Assembly: GCA_029945945.1 (NCBI GenBank)
Contig: JAQSDM010000013.1
Span: forward strand, 477,216 to 541,215
Length of the DNA: 64,000 nucleotides
Origin: Algoriphagus sp.
GTDB lineage: Bacteria > Bacteroidota > Bacteroidia > Cytophagales > Cyclobacteriaceae
Direction of reading: 5' to 3'
Part shown: positions 41,999-50,534 of the stretch, in pieces
Position numbering within the stretch: position 1 is the first letter of the stretch
Layout: each line of letters starts with the position of its first letter
Program-made: the position numbers and the translations under genes
The notes under the pieces: generated by a model
Told to the model about the DNA's origin: nothing
Database searches by the model: none
What the model saw: only the letters and a program-made list of their open reading frames with translations

Positions 41999-43543
41999 TC
42001 AAATATCAAACTTGATCCCTTGAGCCAATGGCAAAGTTGTAGAATAATTAATCGTATTCGTTTGTCTGCGCATGTATGCTTTCCACGCATCCGAACCAGA
42101 CTCACGTCCTCCGCCAGTTTCTTTTTCTCCTCCAAAGGCTCCTCCAATCTCAGCTCCTGAAGTCCCGATATTGACATTTGCTATCCCACAATCCGAGCCG
42201 GCTACCGATAGGAATGCTTCCGACTCTCTCATGTTCGTTGTCATGATGGCCGAGGAAAGCCCCTGTGGAACTCCGTTTTGTAAGGCAATCCCTTCAGCCA
42301 GCGTATCATATTTGATCAAGTATAAGATCGGTGCAAAAGTCTCATGCTGAACGATCTCAAAGTGATTTTCAGCTTCATAAATCGCAGGTTTCACATAGCA
42401 ACCTGACTCAAATCCATAACCAGTCAAAACTCCTCCTTCAACTACAGCTTTTCCCCCTTCTGACTTTACCTTTTCGATAGCTGCCAGATACATGTTGACA
42501 GCTTCCTCATCTATCACCGGTCCCACATGATTTTTCTCATCAAGCGGGTTTCCGATCACTAGTTTGCTATAAGCTGATTTTAGCCTGGACTTAACTTCCT
42601 CGTAAACTTTCTCTTGAATTATCAACCTTCTTGTACTGGTACATCGCTGACCGGCGGTTCCGACTGCACCAAAAAGAGCTCCACGGATAGCCATATCCAA
42701 ATCTGCATTTTCTGTGATGATGATGGCATTATTGCCGCCCAATTCCAGTAATGACCTTCCCAATCTTCCTCCGACTGCCTGTCCGACTAGTTTCCCCATT
42801 CTTGTGGATCCTGTAGCTGAAACCAAAGGAACTCGATTATCATGAGAAAGCAATTGGCCAACCTTATAATCCCCGATAATCAGGGAAGAGATTCCTTCCG
42901 GCATCCCGTGTTTTTCAAATATTTTACCAACGATTAGCTGACAAGCGATTCCTGAAATCGGGGCTTTTTCCGAAGGTTTCCAGACACAAACGTCCCCACA
43001 AACCCAAGCCAAAGCTGCATTCCAGGACCAAACTGCAACAGGAAAGTTGAATGCTGAAATGATTCCTATAATTCCAAGGGGATGCCACTGCTCATACATC
43101 CGATGGCCGGGACGCTCAGAATGCATCGTCAATCCATACAACTGACGGGAAAGTCCGACAGCAAAATCACAGATATCGATCATTTCCTGCACTTCTCCAA
43201 GACCTTCCTGATACGATTTCCCCATCTCGTACGAAACCAATTTACCAAGATCAGCTTTTACCTCTCTCAGGGCATTTCCTATTTCCCGGACGATTTCGCC
43301 ACGATGTGGAGCAGGAACGAGTCGCCATTTTTCAAAAGCTATATGAGCCTGAGATATAATAGATTCGTAAGTCTCTGAATTAGTATATTGAACTTTCGCA
43401 ATCAGGCTTCCATCAGCTGGTGAAAAAGAAGAAAGAAATGATTCACCAGATTCCAGCCATTTTACTCCGGTGGAAGAGCCTGAATTTTCTTGTTCAATCC
43501 CAAGTCTTTTTAATGATTCACGAATCCCGAACTGATCTTTCAT
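41999..43543 (-). CDS. ALDH7-type aldehyde dehydrogenase (antiquitin, probable alpha-aminoadipate semialdehyde dehydrogenase)
   Basis: 514 aa. NAD-dependent oxidation of alpha-aminoadipate semialdehyde in lysine catabolism is the known role of antiquitin. ALDH motifs are IGIISAFNFPVAVWSWN, SATGSTRMGKLVGQAVGGR, LELGGNNAIII with the general base Glu, and catalytic Cys in GTAGQRCTSTRRL. The C-terminal GAEIGGAFGGEKETGGGRESGSDAWKAYMRRQTNTIN is highly typical of ALDH7. No other lysine catabolic gene is adjacent. Confidence 0.92.
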   Translation of the reverse strand: MKDQFGIRESLKRLGIEQENSGSSTGVKWLESGESFLSSFSPADGSLIAKVQYTNSETYESIISQAHIAFEKWRLVPAPHRGEIVREIGNALREVKADLGKLVSYEMGKSYQEGLGEVQEMIDICDFAVGLSRQLYGLTMHSERPGHRMYEQWHPLGIIGIISAFNFPVAVWSWNAALAWVCGDVCVWKPSEKAPISGIACQLIVGKIFEKHGMPEGISSLIIGDYKVGQLLSHDNRVPLVSATGSTRMGKLVGQAVGGRLGRSLLELGGNNAIIITENADLDMAIRGALFGAVGTAGQRCTSTRRLIIQEKVYEEVKSRLKSAYSKLVIGNPLDEKNHVGPVIDEEAVNMYLAAIEKVKSEGGKAVVEGGVLTGYGFESGCYVKPAIYEAENHFEIVQHETFAPILYLIKYDTLAEGIALQNGVPQGLSSAIMTTNMRESEAFLSVAGSDCGIANVNIGTSGAEIGGAFGGEKETGGGRESGSDAWKAYMRRQTNTINYSTTLPLAQGIKFDI

Positions 43544-43573
43544 GGCGATTTTGGAGGGTTATTTTTGATTGAT

Positions 43574-43581
43574 CAAAGCTA
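43574..43581 (-). promoter_or_regulatory. Candidate -7 element for ALDH7 gene
   Basis: On the minus strand TAGCTTTG matches TAnnTTTG, 30 bases before the start. No clear -33 TTTG. Confidence 0.4.
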
Positions 43582-43612
43582 AAAATAATTCCCGTGTGGA
43601 TTCCGGTCTTGT

Positions 43613-44629
43613 TTATTTTAAACCAAGCCCTAAAATATTAATCGGATTAAATTTATCAAAAGTCCTTTTAAACTTCGGACTGACATCGAATTTGTACACA
43701 AAATTGAGACGGTAATTTCCTGTATTCACAGAATGATCCCAGTCAAATTGATTTGCCAGATTCAGGTTTTTATAGACGTAATTCACGTTGATGGAGAATT
43801 TCCGGTTATTAAATCCTGCATAGCCACGGGCTGAATACCCGGGAATCGCTTGCCAAACCCTGGTTTCTACTTCCTTATCCCATCTCGAATATCCTGCGCC
43901 AAGATTGCCTATAAGTGCTCCGGTTAGAAAAAACCCTTTGCCAAATACCAAAGTCCCTACAAAACCGGCATTTGGACCGAAATGGAGGTAGTCCGCTCGT
44001 TTAAAATTGGCGGGGTAATTTTCCTCCAGCGGATAAATGAGAGAATCCCCCTGTACAGCCACACGGTATGCTTCAAAACCTACCAAAGGCGAAAAAGCAG
44101 AACGCTTTTGGATAGAAGACTGCTGCATAGCTGCATCTATTGATATTTTTTGTCCCTTAAAAACATAGCTGGCCAGGAAACCAATTTTACGAACCTTCAT
44201 ATCTTCTCTGAGATAAGAAACGTCTTTCCCCGAAAAATCAGAAATCGTATAACCATTATAGAACTGACCAAAAAAATCAATTATCCAATGAACAGGGTAA
44301 AAGTGAGTCTGTAAATCCAGATACGATGGGAAATCCTTCTGCCTGTCAGGGTTTATTAAACCCAAAGGAAATGCAATGTTGAGCGTAAACTTCTGATAGG
44401 TAGCACCAAGACCGACATTCAATCCTGAATTTGGCATATAGCGTATTTTTCTATCTGTAGTGGGATGATTCACTACAAAATCAGTGTACTTTTTAGAAAA
44501 ATAAAAACGAGTGACAAGTTTGTCCGATTGGGAAAAAACGTAGCTCGTATCCATTTTCTCTTTCTGGGCAAATGCTTGCACAATGCAGCCAAGACTCAGA
44601 CTAATAATTAGGAAAAAGCGTGAAATCAT
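43613..44629 (-). CDS. DUF4421 family outer-membrane-like protein
   Basis: 338 aa. Signal peptide (FFLIISLSLGCIVQAFA) and alternating strands rich in aromatic residues throughout, with a terminal strand NILGLGLK: a predicted beta-barrel. The pattern VTRFYFSKKYTDFVV, YMPNSGLNVGLGATYQKFTL, and FYPVHWIIDFFGQFYNGY matches DUF4421, which is restricted largely to Bacteroidota and has no known function. Confidence 0.82.
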   Translation of the reverse strand: MISRFFLIISLSLGCIVQAFAQKEKMDTSYVFSQSDKLVTRFYFSKKYTDFVVNHPTTDRKIRYMPNSGLNVGLGATYQKFTLNIAFPLGLINPDRQKDFPSYLDLQTHFYPVHWIIDFFGQFYNGYTISDFSGKDVSYLREDMKVRKIGFLASYVFKGQKISIDAAMQQSSIQKRSAFSPLVGFEAYRVAVQGDSLIYPLEENYPANFKRADYLHFGPNAGFVGTLVFGKGFFLTGALIGNLGAGYSRWDKEVETRVWQAIPGYSARGYAGFNNRKFSINVNYVYKNLNLANQFDWDHSVNTGNYRLNFVYKFDVSPKFKRTFDKFNPINILGLGLK

Positions 44630-44942
44630 GGCGACAGAATGGTTTGAACCTAAAATTGATTAAAATCCTGCCATAAAAAAAAATCCGAACTGTAGTTCGG
44701 ATTTTTCTTGAAACAAGTCGAGTTCGAAAAATGGTTGTGAATGGATTGAATATTGAAAAAATCCGTTCTAGAGAAAAGTTGATTAATCACCGGATTAAAT
44801 CTATTATTTAAATTTAATTAATCAAACTATTTCTAGGATTATTTTCCTTTTAACTAACTGATAAATAAGTGATTAAAAAGATTGGTTACATAATTTAAAA
44901 TCCCTTACTGATAACCGCTAATTTGCCGAAATTATATACCGA
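44630..44942. other. Divergent intergenic region with an orphan hairpin
   Basis: 313 AT-rich bases between the DUF4421 gene and a glycosyltransferase gene, both reading outward. It holds a terminator-like hairpin (44679-44706) and imperfect inverted repeats based on GATTAAT/ATTAATC near 44780 and 44815. No promoter consensus, tRNA or open frame was recognised. Confidence 0.5.
44679..44706. terminator. Terminator-like hairpin in a divergent gap
   Basis: AAAAATCCGAAC pairs perfectly with GTTCGGATTTTT around TGTA. No annotated gene ends here, so it either ends an unannotated RNA or blocks readthrough towards DUF4421. Confidence 0.6.
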
Positions 44943-45728
44943 ATGGCTCTTTCAAAACCTTTGATTTCAATAGTAATTCCGTGTTTCAACCAGGCCAAAT
45001 ATCTGGAAGAAACGGTGAAGTCTGCACTCTCTTCCAAATACCAACCCAAAGAGATCATTATTGTAAATGATGGCTCAACAGATTCAAGCATTGAGATAGC
45101 GAAAGGATTGGAAGAAAGTCACCCGGAGATCTTACTTATAAATCAGGAAAATTCAGGTGTCAGCCGAGCCAGAAATAATGGGATAAGTCATGCTAAGGGG
45201 AAGTACATTTTACCGTTAGACGGAGATGATTTGATCTCAGAAAACTATGTGCCGGACGCTATCCAAATCCTGGAGAATCAATCTGAAGTAAAAGTCGTTT
45301 ATTGCGAAGCAGTCAAGTTTGATGAAAAAGGTCAAAAGATTTGGAATCTAAAACCGTTCAGTAGAAATGCATTAGCAAGAGACAATATGATTTTTGTGGC
45401 TGGAGTTTATCGCAAATCTGATTGGAAAGCTTGTGACGGCTATTCAGAAGACATGAAAATGGGCAGAGAGGACTGGGAATTTTGGATCAAAATGCTCAAA
45501 AATGGAGGTGAGGTTGTTAAACTCCCTTATGTTGGTTTTTTCTATAGAATGACACCGGGGAGCAAGCGGAAGAAAACCGGAACAACTCAAAAAAAACGTG
45601 AAAGGATCGCTTACCTCAATGCCAAACACGGTGATTTTTTCGAAAGAGAATTGAATGGACCTCTTAGATTTCAACGAACCTGGTCAAAACCCTATAATAC
45701 TCTACTTAATTGGATTGGTAAACTCTGA
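44943..45728 (+). CDS. Glycosyltransferase family 2 protein
   Basis: 261 aa GT-A fold transferase. N-terminal ISIVIPCFNQAKYLEETVKSAL, nucleotide-binding IIIVNDGSTDSS, the DxD-like LPLDGDDLISENY, and the acceptor region MKMGREDWEFWIKML. No membrane helices. Soluble enzymes of this class add sugars to surface polysaccharides or glycolipids. Its stop codon abuts the stop of the next, convergent gene. Donor and acceptor unknown. Confidence 0.88.
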   Translation: MALSKPLISIVIPCFNQAKYLEETVKSALSSKYQPKEIIIVNDGSTDSSIEIAKGLEESHPEILLINQENSGVSRARNNGISHAKGKYILPLDGDDLISENYVPDAIQILENQSEVKVVYCEAVKFDEKGQKIWNLKPFSRNALARDNMIFVAGVYRKSDWKACDGYSEDMKMGREDWEFWIKMLKNGGEVVKLPYVGFFYRMTPGSKRKKTGTTQKKRERIAYLNAKHGDFFERELNGPLRFQRTWSKPYNTLLNWIGKL

Positions 45729-46439
45729 TCAGATTTTGTCGAGGCCTTTCCAGAATTTCAAAAAATAATATTTAATAGGATTGCTGTATTTCAATTGTTT
45801 CCACGGTCTGCTTCCATGCGGGCGGTGCCATACGGGTGTATCCATTAACACATAATTTTCAAAGCCAAGCTCGATGGCCTTTTTGGAAATAAAAGTATCA
45901 TACCAATCCTTTGCCTCGTCCAATCCCAAAAAATCATAGGCATCCAGAAACTTTGGAGAAAATAACGTACAGCAAAAACTCAAACTTCTCTGAGTTTTGA
46001 TCACCGATTCCTTGATTCCTTTAAACTTCAAATAGGGAAAATTCACAACTCCATTTTCATCGACAGTCACGGATCCCACTAATCCTGATTTTGGGTGGGA
46101 TTTAAGATATTTCAAAAGCTCTCCAATGGTATTAGGCTTCACTACCACATCCGACTCAATAACCAAAAAAGGCAACCCTGACTCTTTTGCCATCTTTTGA
46201 GCTGTCTGAAGAACAAGTTTATAATTAGGAGAAGGGTGATCTGTGATGTCCTCTAAATGGATCAGTTCATATCCAATTGAAGCTTTATTTGCTTCTAAAG
46301 CTGCTTTGCTTTCCTCCGAACTGAAGTCATTAAAAATAATATGTCTCAATTTCACATTCGACCCGGCAATTGCTTTAGCAGTATCCAAAGTAGTCTCGAT
46401 TGAATTTTTGACTGGTGTAATGACGATGACTTCGGCCAT
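45729..46439 (-). CDS. Glycosyltransferase-like protein (GT-A fold)
   Basis: 236 aa from the ATG at 46439 (MAEVIVITPVKNSIETTL); the frame extends to 46502, but through the terminator of the upstream gene, so the inner start is preferred. GT-A features are LRHIIFNDFSSEES and VIESDVVVKPNTIGELLKYL, a variant of the DxD region. Residues FCCTLFSPKFLDAYDFLGLDEAKDWYDTFISKKA resemble acceptor-side motifs. It probably works with the facing glycosyltransferase in surface glycan synthesis; this is inferred from proximity only. Confidence 0.75.
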   Translation of the reverse strand: MAEVIVITPVKNSIETTLDTAKAIAGSNVKLRHIIFNDFSSEESKAALEANKASIGYELIHLEDITDHPSPNYKLVLQTAQKMAKESGLPFLVIESDVVVKPNTIGELLKYLKSHPKSGLVGSVTVDENGVVNFPYLKFKGIKESVIKTQRSLSFCCTLFSPKFLDAYDFLGLDEAKDWYDTFISKKAIELGFENYVLMDTPVWHRPHGSRPWKQLKYSNPIKYYFLKFWKGLDKI

Positions 46440-46479
46440 GTGGAAGATTTTATCCAAAATTAACTCTTTCTGACAAGGC

Positions 46480-46512
46480 AAAAAAATAACCCCCATTTTC
46501 ATGAGGGTTATT
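46480..46512 (-). terminator. Terminator of the aspartate aminotransferase gene
   Basis: On the minus strand AATAACCCTCAT pairs with ATGGGGGTTATT (one G-T pair) around GAAA, followed by a run of T. Confidence 0.8.
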
Positions 46513-46525
46513 CTTATTTTGATCC

Positions 46526-47728
46526 TTAAGCTAAATCGCCCAATGCTTTTTTCATTCTCTTCAACGCTTCTACCAATTCTTCGTCAGAAGCTGCGTATGA
46601 CAATCTGATACAGCTAGGGGCTCCAAATGCACCGCCGGTTACCAAAGAAACGTGTGCCACGTCCAACAGATACAAGCAAAGATCATCGGCATCCTTTACA
46701 GTATACCCATGTGCTGATTTTCCGAAGAAAGAAGTCACATCTGGAAAAAAGTAAAATGCTCCCTCAGGCACGTGAGTTTTGATTCCGGGAATTTCTTTCA
46801 AAAGTCCCATCACCAATTCTCTTCTTCTGAAATATGCTTCAGCCATTTCTTTGGAAGGCCCTTGATCTCCAGTGATACCTGCCAATGCTGCACGCTGAGC
46901 GATTCCTGTTCCGCCGGAAGTGAATTGTCCTTGCATCTTTTCGCAAGCCTTTGCGATTTCCAAAGGAGCGCAGATATAGCCTACTCTCCAGCCAGTCATT
47001 GCATATCCTTTAGAAAAGCCATTCACTGTGATTGTTCTCTCGAACATGCCAGGGAAAGATGCAATGCTATAGTTTTTACCTACGAAATTGATCAGTTCAT
47101 AAATTTCATCTGCGATCACCATCAGGTTTTCATGCTTCAGCACGACAGCAGCGATAGCTTCCAACTCTTCTTTGCTGAAAACCGAACCTGTCGGATTGCA
47201 TGGAGAGGAATAGATCACTGATTTTGTTTTGGGAGTAATCGCTGCTTCCAATTGTGCAGCGGTCGCTTTGAAATTATTTTCAAGAGTTCCCTCAATTAGT
47301 ACGGGAATACCCCCTGCCAATTTGATAATCTCTGCATAAGACACCCAATAAGGAGAAAAGATCACCACTTCATCTCCTTCATTGATAGTGCACATGAATA
47401 CATTGGCAATGGAATGCTTCGCTCCTGTTGAAACTACAATGTTTTCAGCTTTTGCTTTTTCGATTCCATTCTCTTCTCTTAGCTTTTTTGCAATCGCTTC
47501 TCTCAGATCCTGATAACCTGCTACCGGAGGATAGGAAAAGTATTTTCCCTCATCAATAGCCGCTTTCGCAGCTTCCTGAATATGCTTTGGTGTCTTGAAG
47601 TCAGGCTCGCCAAGGCTAAGGCTAATGATGTCGATTCCTTGAGATTTCAGTTCTCTTGCTTTTTTTGCCATCGCAAGAGTGGCTGATTCCTCCATATTGA
47701 TTATTCGATCTGATAGAATAGAATTCAT
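46526..47728 (-). CDS. Pyridoxal phosphate-dependent aspartate aminotransferase (class I)
   Basis: 400 aa fold-type I aminotransferase of the subgroup-Ib aspartate/prephenate type. Visible are SLSLGEPDFKTPKHI, SYPPVAGYQDLREAIA, NPTGSVFSKEEL, the Asp/Tyr pair in VIADEIYELI, the PLP Lys in VNGFSKGYAMTGWRVGY, and the substrate-binding Arg in SCIRLSYAASDEEL. It transfers amino groups between aspartate and 2-oxoglutarate. Monocistronic, with terminator and a candidate promoter. Confidence 0.92.
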   Translation of the reverse strand: MNSILSDRIINMEESATLAMAKKARELKSQGIDIISLSLGEPDFKTPKHIQEAAKAAIDEGKYFSYPPVAGYQDLREAIAKKLREENGIEKAKAENIVVSTGAKHSIANVFMCTINEGDEVVIFSPYWVSYAEIIKLAGGIPVLIEGTLENNFKATAAQLEAAITPKTKSVIYSSPCNPTGSVFSKEELEAIAAVVLKHENLMVIADEIYELINFVGKNYSIASFPGMFERTITVNGFSKGYAMTGWRVGYICAPLEIAKACEKMQGQFTSGGTGIAQRAALAGITGDQGPSKEMAEAYFRRRELVMGLLKEIPGIKTHVPEGAFYFFPDVTSFFGKSAHGYTVKDADDLCLYLLDVAHVSLVTGGAFGAPSCIRLSYAASDEELVEALKRMKKALGDLA

Positions 47729-47756
47729 TTTTTCTTTGATTTTTTTACAAATTCCA

Positions 47757-47764
47757 CAAAAATA
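47757..47764 (-). promoter_or_regulatory. Candidate -7 element for aminotransferase gene
   Basis: Minus-strand TATTTTTG matches TAnnTTTG; a TTTG (47788-47791) lies 23 bases upstream, slightly long. Start codon 29 bases downstream. Confidence 0.45.
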
Positions 47765-47862
47765 GAGAGAAGATATTAAAATCTAAACAAACGGTCGCAT
47801 TTGATGCTGAAATGTTATTTTTGAGTAAAATAGTTTGCAAGAAATTCCGTTTTTTTGGATGT

Positions 47863-48720
47863 ATGAGTAGATTTTATGTAATGCTTCTTTTTTTACTCTG
47901 CCTGACCAAAATCGCCTTTGCTCAAAAGGAAGAAGCCGGTAAAGCAAAAAAGTCTGATCCGGATTCTTCCGGTGTGGTCAACTCAAGCCTTCTTCCAACC
48001 ACTATGCCTTTACTTCTCTTTGATGATGAGAAAGAAAAGGAGGAAAAAAAGGCTAAAAAGAAGAAGGCAAAGAAAAATATCTGGTTTGGGGTTAAAACTC
48101 AAAAAGGCTATACAAAGAGGGAAATTCGTGGTCAGTCCTATTACGAGTATTTCAATTACACAGATGCATCCCGCCAACCAGATCCTTATATCCGGGACGT
48201 TTATTGGTATGATAATCAGGAAAGAAGCATCAAAACTGAAGGATATCAAACCGGGAAAGGATATCTTTTGCATGGTCCCTATGAGCGGGTAATCAATGAA
48301 GAAGTGGTTGAAACCGGGATGTTTTACTACGGAACCAAGCACAAAACATGGATGCTGTACGATGATAATAATATCCTTCAGGATAAAAACCATTACACCG
48401 AAGGCTGGCCAAGAGAATCTCGAATCACTTACTTCGATCAAACTTCTAAATCAATTGAGCAAATCATCCCCGTTCAATACGGATTGGAGGAAGGGAATTT
48501 CTTTCATTTTTACAAAGACAGGCAAATTGCTGTGACCGGGGAATACAGGTTTGGAGAAAAAGTTGGTCTTTGGACTGAATACTGGGATACAAAAAACACA
48601 AAGGCTATTCGCAAGCGAGAGGTCCAATATCAGGAGGAGCCTTACACAAAAAATTTCCGCCCTTACATCCGTGCTGAGTGGGATGAGGACGGAAATCTTC
48701 TTTACCGAAAGGAGAATTAA
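47863..48720 (+). CDS. Secreted YwqK/MORN-like repeat protein
   Basis: 285 aa from the ATG at 47863 (MSRFYVMLLFLLCLTKIAFAQ, a good signal peptide); the open frame starts at 47812, but its first 17 residues would spoil the signal. A Lys/Glu block (EKEKEEKKAKKKKAKK) precedes a C-terminal region of beta-hairpin repeats: GYLLHGPYERVINEEVVETGMFYYGTKHKTWMLYDDN, GNFFHFYKDRQIAVTGEYRFGEKVGLWTEYWD. These G-x-W/P-x-x-Y units resemble YwqK/MORN proteins. Function unknown; the toxin-antitoxin label sometimes given to YwqK is not supported by a partner here. Confidence 0.72.
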   Translation: MSRFYVMLLFLLCLTKIAFAQKEEAGKAKKSDPDSSGVVNSSLLPTTMPLLLFDDEKEKEEKKAKKKKAKKNIWFGVKTQKGYTKREIRGQSYYEYFNYTDASRQPDPYIRDVYWYDNQERSIKTEGYQTGKGYLLHGPYERVINEEVVETGMFYYGTKHKTWMLYDDNNILQDKNHYTEGWPRESRITYFDQTSKSIEQIIPVQYGLEEGNFFHFYKDRQIAVTGEYRFGEKVGLWTEYWDTKNTKAIRKREVQYQEEPYTKNFRPYIRAEWDEDGNLLYRKEN

Positions 48721-49245
48721 TTACAATTTTTTAAACTTGAATTGCTGACCTCCCACTGAAGCCTCATACATCAATCCTCCTTTTGTGCGAGTGAATACTG
48801 CAACACCATCCACATATTTGGCATCTTTAGAAGCTCCGGAAGCCGCGGCAACTGCCGATACCTGGGCTGACATTTCTACTTTGTTAGCCTTAAATCTTCC
48901 GAAGGAATCTGCGTCTTCAAAGAAAACAACTTCGCTGTAAGCCTGACCTCCTGCTTGCAAACCAACAGTTACCTGGGTCATTTTGGCATAACCGATCATT
49001 TTTCCTTTCTCGAAAGCAACTCCATTGCCGGAAGCCGCTCCCACGCCAAGTCCGCCTTTACCTACATTTGGAAGAATGATGTACCCGTAAGCATCATTGA
49101 ATAATTTTGCCATATCAGGATCATCTTTTAGAAAATCCGCTTTGGCCGCCTCACTGTCGGCAATAATTTCCTGGTCCTTTTTATCCTGCGCCTGGACCAC
49201 CCACGCAAATAGCGCTAAGAATAGAGTGAATGTTAACTTTTTCAT
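48721..49245 (-). CDS. Secreted SYLF-domain (lipid-binding Ysc84-like) protein
   Basis: 174 aa. Signal peptide MKKLTFTLFLALFAWVVQAQ. The SYLF domain covers most of the mature chain: FNDAYGYIILPNVGKGGLGVGAASGNGVAFEKGKMIGYAKMTQVTVGLQAGGQAYSEVVFFED, with repeated Gly. Eukaryotic SYLF domains bind phosphoinositides; the bacterial role is unclear. The stop codon directly abuts the convergent YwqK-like gene. Confidence 0.9.
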   Translation of the reverse strand: MKKLTFTLFLALFAWVVQAQDKKDQEIIADSEAAKADFLKDDPDMAKLFNDAYGYIILPNVGKGGLGVGAASGNGVAFEKGKMIGYAKMTQVTVGLQAGGQAYSEVVFFEDADSFGRFKANKVEMSAQVSAVAAASGASKDAKYVDGVAVFTRTKGGLMYEASVGGQQFKFKKL

Positions 49246-49278
49246 GATGGAATTGAGTTAAAATTATTTAGGTAAAAT

Positions 49279-49635
49279 TTAATAAAATGCATCTTCAAAT
49301 TGTTTGAAATTGAGGTTTCCCGACCTGTCCTTAAATACAGCTACAATATCAAACCGAATGTCTTTATGCCAGTCTTTCTCATACAGATATTGGTCTGCAG
49401 CCTTCACAACCAGCTTTTTCTTGGTTCCGTCCACAAACTCCTCAGCAAAACCAAAACCAGTTCCGGATCGAAACTTGACTTCTATAAAAACCAACAAACC
49501 ATTGACCTTCATAATGAGGTCAATCTCGGCATGCTTGTGACGGTAATTTTTTTCTACAAACTCATATCCTCTACTTACCAGCCAATCGGCCGCTAGTTGC
49601 TCTGCAAGCATTCCGGAATCGTTGTGTTCAGCCAT
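49279..49635 (-). CDS. YraN family protein (UPF0102, predicted endonuclease)
   Basis: 118 aa. PD-(D/E)XK-like core: GMLAEQLAADWLVSRGYEFVEKNYRHKHAEIDLIMKVNGLLVFIEVKFRS carries the Glu, Asp and E-x-K residues. The family is nearly universal in bacteria and often sits near DNA or rRNA maintenance genes, but its biochemical role is not settled. It lies 33 bases upstream of the SYLF gene on the same strand, divergent from lipB. Confidence 0.92.
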   Translation of the reverse strand: MAEHNDSGMLAEQLAADWLVSRGYEFVEKNYRHKHAEIDLIMKVNGLLVFIEVKFRSGTGFGFAEEFVDGTKKKLVVKAADQYLYEKDWHKDIRFDIVAVFKDRSGNLNFKQFEDAFY

Positions 49636-49723
49636 CCTGAATATTTGTTTAATTTTGAAAAATTTTAAAAACGGATTGCCCGCTTTATAGTAATCGAAAA
49701 GAACTGCTCCGAAGAGACGTCAG

Positions 49724-50440
49724 ATGAATGAAATTATAAATAAAAGAGTAGAATTCCGAGATCTTGGCCTGATTGATTATCAGAATGCCTGGGATTACCA
49801 GGAGAGTCTTTTTGCGGATACTGTTGCCATCAAAATCAGGAACAGAAATCTGCCTGCTTCTGAGCAAAGCGCCACTCCCAATTTTCTTCTTTTCCTGGAA
49901 CACCCCCATGTCTATACCTTAGGGAAAAGTGGAAAACAAGAAAATCTCCTGCTTAACGAATCTGGTCTCGAGGAGAAAAATGCAGCTTTTTATAAAATCA
50001 ATCGAGGAGGAGATATCACGTATCATGGTCCTGGCCAATTGGTGGGCTATCCAATCCTCGATCTGGATAATTTCTTCACAGATATTCATAAATACCTCCG
50101 GCTTTTGGAAGAAGCCGTTATTTTAACTTTGGGTGAATACGGAATAGAAGCTGGCAGAATTGCCGGTTTGACGGGAGTTTGGCTGGATTCAATCACCCAG
50201 GAAAACCCACGCAAAATCTGTGCACTGGGAGTCAAATCCAGCCGATGGGTGACCATGCATGGATTTGCATTCAATATCAATCCTGATTTGAACTACTTCG
50301 GCAATATTATTCCCTGCGGAATAGACGACAAAGCAGTGACTTCCATGCAAAAAGAGCTGGGAAGAGAAATCCCCATGGAAGAAGTGAAAGAAAAAATGAA
50401 AAAGCACCTGAGCGCACTTTTTGAAATGGAATTGATTTAA
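49724..50440 (+). CDS. lipB: Octanoyltransferase
   Basis: Transfers octanoate from ACP to lipoyl domains, the first step of lipoate synthesis, and so feeds the 2-oxoacid dehydrogenase complexes that use Lpd. 238 aa. Key motifs: LEHPHVYTLGKSG, RGGDITYHGPGQLVGYPILDL, the catalytic Lys in CALGVKSSRWVTMHGFAFNI, and the acyl-accepting Cys in NIIPCGIDDKAVTSM. Repeat copy B begins at its stop codon. Confidence 0.96.
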   Translation: MNEIINKRVEFRDLGLIDYQNAWDYQESLFADTVAIKIRNRNLPASEQSATPNFLLFLEHPHVYTLGKSGKQENLLLNESGLEEKNAAFYKINRGGDITYHGPGQLVGYPILDLDNFFTDIHKYLRLLEEAVILTLGEYGIEAGRIAGLTGVWLDSITQENPRKICALGVKSSRWVTMHGFAFNINPDLNYFGNIIPCGIDDKAVTSMQKELGREIPMEEVKEKMKKHLSALFEMELI

Positions 50441-50520
50441 GATGAAATCAAGCATAACCAAAGGTGACGCACAAAGAAATGAATTTCCGAATTGCGAGAT
50501 TCCATCTGGCCGCAAAAAAA
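50439..50520 (+). repeat. Dispersed intergenic repeat, copy B
   Basis: About 82 bases between lipB and the next gene. It begins AAGATGAAATCAAGCAT and ends TTGCGAGATTCCATCTGGCC plus an A-run; both ends match copy A (20575-20653), with one base difference in each end block, while the middle is diverged. Confidence 0.7.
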
Positions 50521-50534
50521 CAAATTAAAAACAG

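Noticed and set aside
48010..48441. Leftward open frame of 143 codons with hydrophobic stretches inside the YwqK-like gene
   Set aside because: The hydrophobic run is the antisense of the Lys/Glu-rich block; not a real membrane protein.
47863..48720. Toxin-antitoxin function for the YwqK-like protein
   Set aside because: It has a signal peptide and no adjacent toxin-like gene; the label comes only from automatic naming of YwqK repeats.
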